Assembly (NCBI GenBank): GCA_009193035.1 | Contig: SWDT01000197.1 | Location: 1 to 15,504 of the forward strand | Length of the DNA: 15,504 nt | Direction of reading: 5' to 3' | From: Halicephalobus mephisto | Taxonomy: Eukaryota > Nematoda > Chromadorea > Rhabditida > Panagrolaimidae | In this document: piece after piece, positions 1-8,280 of the stretch | Layout: the number at the start of each line of letters is the position of its first letter | How positions within the stretch are numbered: the first letter of the stretch is position 1 | Program-made: the position numbers and the translations under genes | The notes under the pieces: generated by a model | Told to the model about the DNA's origin: nothing | Seen by the model: the letters and a program-made list of their open reading frames with translations, nothing else | Database searches by the model: none

Positions 1-3000
1 GCTGAAAGAGAACAATCTTTAATCAACCAATGGGTGGCCCTCACTGAAGAAAGAAACGCAGTTTCTGTTCCGACTCCGAATTCGAATATTCCAGGAGCTC
101 CTGCTGATTGGAAACCTCCACCTGGAATTGAAAAACATGTACCTGTTATTTTTATGGATTTAAATGTGGATGATATGGAATCGGATATAGATAATTCTCC
201 TGGAAATTCTAAAATAGCAGGAATTAATTCAATAATTTTAGGAGAAAAATTTGATGAAATGATTATTTTACCTATTTTAGAAAAAGATACAATTGATATG
301 AGTGTAACGGCTTCTTGGGATTCGTCTATTCATGGATGTACTGTATTAAATAGAATAACGAATAATGGAGAAAAAATTTACGCAATTATTAAAGTTGGAT
401 TAAAATTGAATCAACCCGTCATGGCTGAATTAATATTGAGAAAAAGGATATGTTTGAATGTTTATAAAAAACCAAGTTTTACAGAAAGATTAATGAAGAA
501 AATTGTGGGAAATGAAATAATATACGGTACTGGAATTCATTACGATATTGTGGCACATATTCCAAAAGTATGTTTAGTTTTTTATATATGAAAATTTTAT
601 ATGGAAAATTCGAATTTTTTTAATATGAAAATTTTTAGTTTTTATATATGAAAATTTTTAGTTTTTATATATGAAATTTTTTAGTTTTTATATGTGAATT
701 CTTTCATTATTTATATATGAAAATTTCCACTTTTTATATATGAGTTTTTTAAATTTTTTATATATGAAAATTGTTAGTTTTTATATATGAAATTTTTTAG
801 TTTTTATATGTGAATTCTTTCATTGTTTATGTATGAGAATTTTCACTTTTTATATATGAGTTTTTTAAATTTTTTATATATGAAATTTTGAGTTTTTTAT
901 ATATGAAATGTTTTAGTTTTTTATATTCGATGCTTTTTATGTGGAATTTTTATGTTTTATATATGGGAGTTTTTTAGAGCTCATTAGATGTGGAAGACAG
1001 AGAAACGTTGGCTATGATGGCGGCTAGACATACTAATTCTAATGATGATGATCCAGAAAATCAACAATTTATATCACCGAAAATTGAATCGAGTTATATT
1101 GAAGCTTATACTAAATCTATTCAAGCAGTGGAATGGATGTTGAAATTAGATCGTCTTAGACAAGAATCAGCAATGTTGAACATGCTAACAAGACAAGAAA
1201 GAGCGGCTAGACTTTCGAATGGTTTTGGAATTCCGTCAAATAATTTTAGAATGAAAAGAACAGTAAGTCTTCCAAATACAACGACAAATGTACTTCCTCC
1301 TATTCCGCCTAATAATAAATGTAATGGAAATAATTCTGTAACGACAGATAACAAAGTTATGGAAGTATCGACATCATCGTCAAGTGGATATTCATCAATG
1401 GGTATGTTTTATTTTAAAAATAAATTATTTTTGTAAATCTAATGAGCTAAAAAGCTTTTTTTCTCTTTCTGCTTTTTTATTAAAATAAATCTTTAAATTT
1501 TGCTATTTTTTTTTTTAAATTTTAAATTTAAAAAATTTTCTACTTTTATTTAAAATATTTTTTTTATTAAAATAAATCTTTAAATTTTGCTATTTTTTCT
1601 TTAAAAGTTTTAAATTTAAAAAATTTTCTATTTTCTTTGTTTAAAAAATTTTAAATTTTGAATTTTTTTAAAGAAATCTTTAAATTTTCTATTTTTGTAT
1701 GATTAAAAATTTTCAACTTTTTCATTATAAAAATTCTGAAATTTTTTCAATTGTTAGAAATTTTTAATTTTTATATTTTTTATATAAATTACTTTTTTTT
1801 AAAGTTTTAAAATTTTATATATTTCTAAATTTTTTACTTATTATATAAAATATTTTTTATTTTTTATTTAAAATTTTCAAATATTGTGTATTTTAAAGTT
1901 TTGAAATTTTTATATAAAATATTTTTTACTTTTTATTTAAAGTTTTCAAATTTTATATTTTTTTAAATTTTATACTTTTTATATAAAATATTTTTTATTT
2001 AAAAAATTTTCAAATTTTATATATTTTAAAGTTTTATAATTTTTATATAAAATATTTTTTATTTTTTATTTAAAGTTTTCAAATTTTATATTTTTTTAAA
2101 TTTGCTATTTTTTAAATCTTTAAATTCGCTATTGATGTCATGTTTTTTACAGCTCGACCAACTTTTTTGAACCTCAAAAGTGGTTTGCGCTTTCAACAAA
2201 GTAATTTTCTTTATTTTTTATTATTGTTGTTTTTTTAAAATTATAATTATCGTAATTTTTGTGACTTTGCATCGCTTTATTATTGTTGTGGCTTTTTGAT
2301 ATTTTTATTTTAATGCTAAAGTGTACTGTATTTTTGGAATTTAATATATTTTTTAAAATTTTAATTTTTTTTAAAATTTTAATTTTTAGTGAATAGTCTT
2401 GTGTCGCCTGTTAATGAACAAAATGGAAGACTTTCGGGAATTGATGAAGAACAAAGTCAATTAACAGAGGTTTTTTAAACTATTTAATTTTAAAAAAAAT
2501 TAATTTTTAGTTATTTTCAAAAGAACCAGTAAGGTCTTTTACAGTACCCGAAACTTTAAATCATTCAAGTGTTAATGAAAATTTTACTAAAAAAGTAAGT
2601 TTTAAATTAAAATTTAAAAAAAAATAATTTTAAAATTTATAAAAATATAAAAAATAATAATTGAAATTGTCATTAAAATTTATTTTTTACAGTAATTTTA
2701 GAAATTTTTAAAATTTGTTATAATTTTTAATTTTTTAAAAGTAGTTTTTGTAATAGTAGAGGATACGGTAGTTGAAATATCTTTTTTATGATAATTTTAA
2801 AAATTCCGGAAATTTTTTTTATTTTTAGAATAATGTGACATAATAAATAAGAGATCATTAGGTATTCTAAAATCTAATAGTTTGATGGAATTAAGGTAGA
2901 TATGAAAATGATGAAAGTAAATTTAAATAACACGGTTGATTATACAAAATTATGAATAAAAATTAAATTTTATTTAGAAATGGGATAAAAGTTACAAAGA

Positions 3001-3379
3001 AAAATATGATGGGAATATGATACAGTAATGTTGAAATTTTTAGAATAATATGACATAATAGATAAGAAATCATTAGGTCTTCTAAAATCTAATGTTTGGT
3101 AGAATTAAGGTAGATATGAAAATGACGAAAGTAAATTTAAATAACACGGTTGGTTATACAAAATTATGAACAGAAATTAAATTTTATTTAGAAATGGAAT
3201 AAAAGTTACAAAGAAAAATATGATGGGAATATGACATAGTAATGTTGAAATTTTTACAGATATCTCCCAGACTGATTCCTTCAGAAGATAAGCTGATTAA
3301 TGGGTTTTCGGCTTCCAATTACCTTTTTGAAGCAAATGAGAATTTTGAAAAATCGACAAAAAGCAGTAAAAATAATTGA
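1..3379 (+). CDS. klp-4: Kinesin-3 motor of the KIF13 family, 3' part (KLP-4-like)
   Basis: The 5' part lies before the window. Exons read as 1-567, 978-1401, 2153-2200, 2390-2469, 2511-2594 and 3260-3379, with end phases 0, 1, 1, 0, 0 and stop TGA at 3377-3379. Together they are 1323 nt, 440 residues, open throughout. The first exon carries WVALTEERNAV and GIPGAPADWKPPPGIE, then ASWDSSIHG and LNRIT, and the second VEDRETLAMMAARH. These are signatures of the region after the motor, FHA and coiled coils in KIF13A/KIF13B (DUF3694 area). KIF13 proteins are plus-end-directed microtubule motors for vesicle cargo; in C. elegans KLP-4 acts in neuronal receptor transport. The tail is Ser/Asn-rich and low complexity. 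No CAP-Gly domain is seen, unlike vertebrate KIF13B. The GTG at 34 is internal, not a start. Codons favour A/T endings, unlike the peptidase gene. The family call is firm; orthology to klp-4 is very likely. Confidence 0.87.
568..977 (+). repeat. Intronic tandem repeat, about 23-bp unit, first klp-4 intron in window
   Basis: Nearly the whole intron is made of variants of a unit like GAAATTTTTTAGTTTTTATAT, about 23 bp. A higher-order period is visible: the segment with GTGAATTCTTTCATT occurs at 694 and again at 810, a spacing of 116 bp or about five basic units. Many units contain TTTTTAG, the same form as the true acceptor that ends at 977. The first unit starts almost at the donor (GTATGTTTAG). 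Confidence 0.85.
1402..2152 (+). repeat. Very AT-rich klp-4 intron with two families of tandem repeats
   Basis: No coding signal is seen in this intron. A segment containing ATTAAAATAAATCTTTAAATT occurs near 1479 and again near 1566, a period of 87 bp. From about 1842 to 2110 a unit containing TATATAAAATATTTTTT recurs at about 1842, 1911, 1980 and 2044, a period of 64-69 bp. The acceptor TTTTTTACAG ends at 2152. Confidence 0.7.
2821..3250 (+). repeat. 215-bp tandem duplication in the last klp-4 intron
   Basis: Two adjacent copies, 2821-3035 and 3036-3250, are clearly alike over their whole length with scattered substitutions. An example shared block is ACGGTTG.TTATACAAAATTATGAA. Each copy opens with ATTTTTAGAA, and the sequence directly after the second copy is ATTTTTACAG, the real 3' splice site of the terminal exon. 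The array therefore abuts the acceptor. Confidence 0.85.
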
Positions 3380-3493
3380 AGAGATCTCGAAGAATCCGTG
3401 TAAATTTTTTTTGAGCTTTTATTGGGTTCAATCTAGTCTAAAAGTGATCAATTTGAATTATTTTGATTGAATTTACTAAATACTTACTTTGTG

Positions 3494-3534
3494 AATAAAA
3501 TTAAAAATTTTTATGCTTGAAAATGAAAAATAAA
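3494..3534 (+). promoter_or_regulatory. Candidate polyadenylation signals of klp-4
   Basis: AATAAA occurs at 3494-3499 and again at 3529-3534, 115 and 150 nt after the klp-4 stop codon. In such AT-rich DNA AATAAA arises often by chance, so position is the main support. Confidence 0.45.
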
Positions 3535-3679
3535 ATATGTTGATTTTATTAATTATTTTTGAATTTTTATTTTTTATAATGATTGAAAATTAAATTAAGT
3601 AAACAATTAAAATTGAAAATTTAATTTGTTTTAAGTTTGAATTGTATTGTTTGTAAATTTTGATATAGTGCGAAATAGG

Positions 3680-3905
3680 AAAATAAAAATAAAATTAAAA
3701 TTAAAATTAAAATTAAAATTAAAATTAAAATTAAAATTAAAATTAAAATTAAAATTAAAATTAAAATAAAAATAAAAATAAAAAAAAAAATAAAATTAAA
3801 TTAAAATTAAAATTAAAATTAAAATTAAAATTAAAATTAAAATTAAAATTAAAATTAAAATTAAAATTAAAATTAAAAATAAAATTAAAATTAAAATTAA
3901 AATTA
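3680..3905. repeat. Hexanucleotide microsatellite (AAAATT)n
   Basis: About 225 bp of AAAATT repeated with few changes. A short run of AAAAAT-type and poly-A sequence near 3765-3800 splits it into two blocks. It sits in the gap between the 3' ends of klp-4 (plus) and lectin gene A (minus). It does not resemble the nematode telomere repeat TTAGGC. The rest of 3380-4256 shows nothing but AT-rich 3' flanks. Confidence 0.95.
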
Positions 3906-4217
3906 AATTTATAAAGTTATTTAATAATGAAAATTATTTTTTTATTTTAAAAATAAAGATTTTTAAAAAGTATTGTAATTTTGTAAATATTTTCGAATTA
4001 AAAATTCATATATGAAAATATTATTTTTAATTTAATTTAATTCGAAAATTGATGAAAAAGTTTATTGATTTTCTTCCGTGAATACTTCAGAAACAAGTTA
4101 CGAAATTAATAATCGAGAGATGAATCAAGTATTTTTCGTGTCAGGACTACTACTTAGAGTCTATCACTAAGAAATGAAAGGAATTGTTAAGAAGTTTTGT
4201 CCCAGCACGAAAGATAC

Positions 4218-4223
4218 TTTATT
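4218..4223 (-). promoter_or_regulatory. Polyadenylation signal of lectin gene A
   Basis: The minus strand reads AATAAA here, 33 nt after the gene A stop codon, which suggests a very short 3' UTR. The matching position in pseudogene A' reads AGTAAA, so the signal is broken there. Confidence 0.55.
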
Positions 4224-4256
4224 CATTCTCCAATTACGAAGTTGAATAGTGGTCGG

Positions 4257-5948
4257 TTAATGACGGAAAGGGTATGTTTTGCGCTTTGATGGTATAGTAG
4301 GAGGGCTATTCCACCAAGGTGTCGTAATAGCACTACTTCCTCCTGCAGCTGTAGTAGCACTACTTCCTCCTATGGTTGTGGTGGCACTACTTCTTCCTAT
4401 GGTTGTAGTAGCACTACTTCCTCCTATGGTTGTGGTGGCACTACTTCCTCCTGCAGCTGTAGTAGCGCTACTTCCTCCTGCAGCTGTAGTAGTGCTCCTT
4501 CCTCCTATGGTTGTGGTAGCGCTACTTCCTCCTATGGTTGTAGTAATACTACTTCCTTTTGTGGTTGTAGTCGATGAAGGGTGAGATGTAGTGGTAGTGG
4601 TAGTAGTTGAGGGTTGAGATGTAAAAGTAGTACGTGGCATAGAAGTTGATGGTACGTTGACTCCAAGAGGGACTTGACATACATATGGAAGAGTGTCAAA
4701 ACAGTCTCCAGTGTGCCATACTCCATTGCTTACACTTATATGGATGCAGTGCTTCATATCATCATTCGCAGGTTCATCTACAAGTTGAAATTGTTTGACA
4801 ACCTTAGAAAGAATTGAAAATGGGAAAATTCAGAATCACAATTGTTGGATCAGGCACCTAGCCTTAATGGGAAGCGCAACCAACCAGGAACATCTGGTCC
4901 CGAACGGATTTCCTTGGTATCAATAAAGAACATCTGGTTCCGAACGGATTGTCTCAGTACCGACAAGAAGACATACAGTTCCTCTTGGCAGAAAGTGGGG
5001 TTGTTTTGTTTATGTCGAGTTCGACATAGTGTTTTGTACTGTGCCTAAGACATTTATTTGATAAACCTTTTCTATACTATTTTCCCTCCTCATTCAGACG
5101 TGGGTCACTCGGCGTGACAAATACAAGAACAATGTTATAAAAAACGAAATTGCCTCGGAATTTCTAGAACTTGGTGGAAACTGAAGCAGTTTGTAATTTT
5201 GGTTTACGTGATGCTTATTTCGTAATCTTACACAATTACGAGATCAAGATAGTGAAAAATTAAAAATAAGCATTTCCACGAAATTGCCTCAGATTGAATT
5301 TCCGGAATTTGTTAGATTAAAATAGTCTAAAATTTTAGTTTTGCTTGACGATCGTTTCGGAGCTTTACATGATATTTCGCAATCGTGTTTTAGAATTACA
5401 TTCTGCCTGAGTGGATTAAGGAACTTCTAGGTCGAGGTTGCAAGAGTACAAGGCCTGTCTGCTCTTGAGAATCAATAGTTACGTGACGGTACTGGTGGAT
5501 ATCCAGTAAACCATAACCAACTCCAAAGCGTCTCATCGAAAACGGATATTTTTCTTGTTAAAAAACTCACATGTGCCCCAATCTGTGAAGTCGAAGGGCT
5601 CTCCGTTGATCCAACTCCAGTTATTTTTATTCTCAAGATTGTTTCCTCCAACGGCGAAGGCATCTGATTTCGAAAATAACTGACGAGCTTTGTCTGAAAA
5701 ATTAAACTTTATTCTCATCTACAGTAACCCAACTAACCGGCCATGTACAAGTTGTCGAAGCCGTTGTGGATACTAGCCAAATGTCCCCCTAGAATTTTAC
5801 AGTAGTTTTCACTACTTAAGAAATCCAGAGGGGTATTCATGAAGTACCAACAGGTCTGTCCATTAAATGCCATAATAGAGCCCTGAGGGCAACTTCCTTG
5901 AGCATTTACTCCCAGAACGAAAAAAATAAAAAATAAATTAAACTTCAT
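4257..5948 (-). CDS. Secreted C-type lectin-like protein with mucin-like Thr-rich tail (gene A)
   Basis: Exons on the minus strand: 5948-5738, 5693-5571 and 4777-4257 (stop TAA 4259-4257), phases 1 and 1, 855 nt, 284 residues. Residues 1-16 are a signal peptide (hydrophobic FNLFFIFFVLGV, then NAQG). The CTLD follows: SCPQGS, a CW pair, ENYCKILGGHLASIHN in exon 1; NNWSWINGEPFDFTDW in exon 2; CIHISVSNGVWHTGDC and PYVCQVP in exon 3. The disulfide cysteines are present, but the Ca/sugar motifs EPN or QPD and WND are not. The C-terminal half is Thr/Ser-rich with nine 9-residue repeats (type GGSSATTTI), probably heavily O-glycosylated. Intron 1 is only 44 nt and matches the first intron of gene B in position and phase. 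This is likely a secreted gut or surface lectin-like protein (clec-type); the ligand is unknown. Confidence 0.85.
4317..4559 (-). repeat. 27-bp coding minisatellite in the gene A tail
   Basis: Nine in-frame units of 27 bp encode nonapeptides of two alternating kinds, GGSSATTTI and GGSSATTAA. The last three residues switch between an ACAACCATA-type and an ACAGCTGCA-type block. The array is perfectly in frame, so unit number can change without breaking the protein. The opposite strand is also open through the array, because the 27-bp unit has no stop in that frame; that frame is a shadow. Confidence 0.92.
4778..5570 (-). other. Second intron of gene A (793 nt)
   Basis: The minus-strand donor GTGAGT follows 5571 and the acceptor TTGTAG precedes 4777. 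It holds no coding signal. A short local duplication is visible: GAACATCTGGTCCCGAACGG at 4888 recurs with one change at 4928, 40 bp apart. Nothing else is recognised. Confidence 0.7.
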
Positions 5949-6005
5949 TGAAAATTTTGGACAACTTTAAGATTCCAAATAATGAAGAAAAATGAATTTT
6001 TTTTC

Positions 6006-6015
6006 TTATCGATAA
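6006..6015. promoter_or_regulatory. Palindromic double GATA site upstream of gene A
   Basis: TTATCGATAA reads GATAA on both strands and lies 58 nt before the gene A start codon. Each half fits the HGATAR consensus of nematode intestinal GATA factors such as ELT-2. The site is read directly; the role is inferred. The remainder of 5949-6497 is AT-rich and shows no gene. Confidence 0.35.
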
Positions 6016-6497
6016 TTTTCTGTGGAAAAAAATCGGATTTGCATCAATTTTTGATTATAAAGCAAAGTTAAGGATTTTTTTCGTTTTAAAACTATCCCAT
6101 TTTTCGGAGAAAATAAAACAGATAATTTTACAGATTAACCGGAACTAAATTCTTATTTTCAATTTAAAAGTAAAATTTATTCAAATTTTTACTTTGAAAA
6201 AATAAGTAATATTGTAGTTATTTTACAAATAAAATTATCCAAAAAATTGAACGATAAAGTTTTAAATTTTTATAAAAATCCAAAATTGATTTTGAAATTT
6301 TTTCAATTTTCACAATTTTGGAATCTCAAAAAATTCAATTTTTTCAAACTTGATCAATTGCAGTTTTGAAACGAACGACGGTTTTATTTTTTCTGATTCA
6401 ACTTACATTCATTTCTGAATAGTTTTTTGTTTTTATGTATTTTGTATTTTTTTATTCCTTAAATATAAAAAATCGAAAATTACTTCGAAAAAATAAA

Positions 6498-6910
6498 TTC
6501 ATTGTTCACGTTGAAATTGAAGTTTAACAACTTGGTGTTTTGAAGATCATTATAATGATATCAATATATTCTATGATTATATTTTTACATCATACTGACT
6601 GAAACTAAAAATCAATGAAAGCAAATTCTGTTATCTGGAATAGAGGAGAATATGATTAATGAGGTGATAAATTTCTGCAAAAGCATGTTGGTCCTCAAGT
6701 TGCTTCCAATTTCTCTTTCAATATCCTTATCCTGGGCTTTCATATATCTTCAAGAAAGTATTTCTTTTTCCAACGATATCTAGTGGATCTTTGCAAATTT
6801 CGTTGTTAATAAAAATCGTCAAGATGGTAATTAAAAAAAGCAATTTGTAAACACTATTTGAAATCCCTTTCTGTAGTAAAATATTTCTACTTTAATCATT
6901 ATCCAACTTC
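6498..6910 (+). pseudogene. Pseudogene B': promoter and first-exon remnant of the lectin-peptidase gene
   Basis: 6498-6684 aligns without gaps to 10535-10721, the 5' flank of gene B, with 7 differences by hand count. 6685-6784 aligns to the first coding exon from its ATG. The frame holds the signal peptide, but the first CTLD cysteine is lost (TGT to TAT), one codon is deleted near 6760, and TGT has become stop TAG at 6781. Similarity fades near 6805. From 6842 to about 6910 it resumes against 11410-11480, the end of gene B intron 2, so the rest of exon 1, exon 2 and most of intron 2 are missing. No exon 3 or peptidase sequence follows. Most changes are G:C to A:T, as expected for decay in an AT-rich genome. 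At best a 32-residue peptide could be made. Confidence 0.88.
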
Positions 6911-7539
6911 TTTTCGGTTGAAAATCTTTTTTATCTTAATTTATTTTACATAAGGTAAACTAATTTTAAAGTATTTTCAAAACAATAAAAATCTGAAAAT
7001 TTCTGACAATGTAAGTGTTAGATTGTGGTTGGTGGTTCCTGATCCGCGTGTAGATGAGGAATATACAAAACAACTTCATAGGGTCAAAGGCACGAGATAA
7101 ATCACAACTCTACAAAATTATTTCGTAATCTTAAAATTGCCGTCAACTCGCAATTGTACAAATTTCGTTGATCCTCAGGCTATTTCCCTCCGGGACCAAA
7201 GTTATACAAACTTCCACTCAAATAGATTACGTTCAATCCAACAGTTAGTCAATTTTCAAATTTTGGTGTTCTGCTTCAATATCAACTTAGGTATTTTCTG
7301 AAGAAAAATAGTCTCTGCCCATGTTGTAGAAAATTCATTGTTAATTTTTCAATAATAGAATTTTCTGAAACTTCTTAGAATCAAGTAAACACTTTCGAAA
7401 TCTGAAATCTGAAAATTGATTTCGAATTAATTTGATAAAAATCTCAATTTTCAACTTTGCATAATAATATGAAATAATAGCATTGAAATTTTTTACAAAT
7501 ATTTGTTTTTTGAATTAAAAAACTCAAAAAATGTAATTG
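6911..7539. other. Intergenic segment between the two pseudogenes
   Basis: No gene or clear repeat is seen. By position it must contain the junction of the local tandem duplication. A 16-nt match, TTATTTCGTAATCTTA, is shared with gene A intron 2 (near 5214), but it is too short to build on. Confidence 0.5.
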
Positions 7540-8280
7540 AAATTTTATTAATTTTTTCTATAAATAATTGAAGGACTAACAATAAAGATAACAAAAAAAT
7601 GAATCAAATATTTCTCGTGTTAGGACCATTACTTGAAATCTACCATTAAAGGATAAAAGAAATTGTCAAACAAAAGATGTTATTCTTACCACGAAAGATA
7701 CTTTACTTCTCAATCACGAGGTTGGCTAGTGATGATTTGATGACGGAAGCGGTATACTGTCTTTTGTTTTACAAAGGTAACAGAGGGGCTCTGCTACCAG
7801 AGTATTGTCGTGGTGGTTGCAAATATTGAAAATGGAAGTCGAATTGTCATAGTAATTGAAAATATTGAAAATGGAAGTCAAATCGTCATAGTGGTTGCAA
7901 ATATTGAACATGGAAGTTAAATCATTATAGTACTTGAAAACATTGAAAATGAAAGTCAAATTGTCATAGTAGTTACAAATATTGAAGATAATGTTCAAAT
8001 CGTCACAGTAGTTGGAAGCATTGAGGATAGAAGTCGAGTCGTCGTCGTCCTCATCATTATTACCGGTGATGGTACCATAGTAATAATAGTAGTAATAGAT
8101 AATGTAAGAGTGTTGATGACAAAGTGGTTTCAAGAACTTGGTAGACAAATGAAACAAGGCCGTTACAGTTTGCAGTGTGTCATACTGCTTTATTTACGTC
8201 TACATGAATACAATATTTCGAATTATGATTTTCAGATTCATCAGTAATTTAACATTGTTGAATATCCTTGAAAACATTTG
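7540..8280 (-). pseudogene. Pseudogene A': last exon and 3' flank of lectin gene A
   Basis: The minus strand from about 8270 to 8130 aligns to the start of gene A exon 3. It reads YCIHVDVNKAV, then a stop, then HTANC, where gene A has HCIHISVSNGVWHTGDC. The Trp codon TGG has become TGA at 8182-8180. The end (about 7830-7590) aligns to the gene A C-terminus and 3' flank, including GATGAATCAA and CACGAAAGATACTTTA. Between them, the 27-bp Thr array of gene A is replaced by a different 39-bp array. The exon 3 acceptor region is only weakly kept, and no copies of exons 1 and 2 were found upstream. The open frame 8157-7726 on this strand is residual and rich in Asn, Asp and Tyr; it is not a real gene. 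Confidence 0.82.
7813..8045. repeat. 39-bp minisatellite inside pseudogene A'
   Basis: About six units on the pattern AAATCGTCATAGTGGTTGCA plus AATATTGAAAATGGAAGTC, 39 bp each, with substitutions. It is a multiple of three, so the minus strand stays open. It occupies the place of the 27-bp array in gene A but has a different unit. A short run of TAATAATAGTAGTAATAG lies just to its right. Confidence 0.85.

Noticed and set aside
1121..1354. Minus-strand 77-codon frame
   Set aside because: Antisense shadow of the KIF13 exon 978-1401.
2693..2698. Alternative end of klp-4 using the acceptor TTTTTTACAG before TAA near 2692
   Set aside because: It would give a stop straight after the junction. The phase-0 exon at 3260-3379 with 39 codons and a proper stop is a better terminal exon, though a short isoform cannot be ruled out.
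4279..4584. Plus-strand open frame of Leu/Pro/Val repeats (LLPPMVVVA type)
   Set aside because: It is the complement of the 27-bp Thr-rich repeat of gene A. The minus-strand frame joins by splicing to a full CTLD with signal peptide, so this one is a shadow.
6685..6783. B' as a functional short secreted peptide
   Set aside because: The open part is only the inherited signal peptide plus a few residues with the cysteine lost; decay is the simpler reading.
7754..8045. CRISPR-like spaced repeats
   Set aside because: The units are head-to-tail 39-bp minisatellite copies without spacers, in a eukaryotic intron-rich genome.
7726..8157. Minus-strand 143-codon frame with Asn/Asp/Tyr repeats
   Set aside because: It is open only because of the 39-bp array. 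It lies inside pseudogene A', where the lectin frame just upstream has a stop, and it has no domain or signal peptide.
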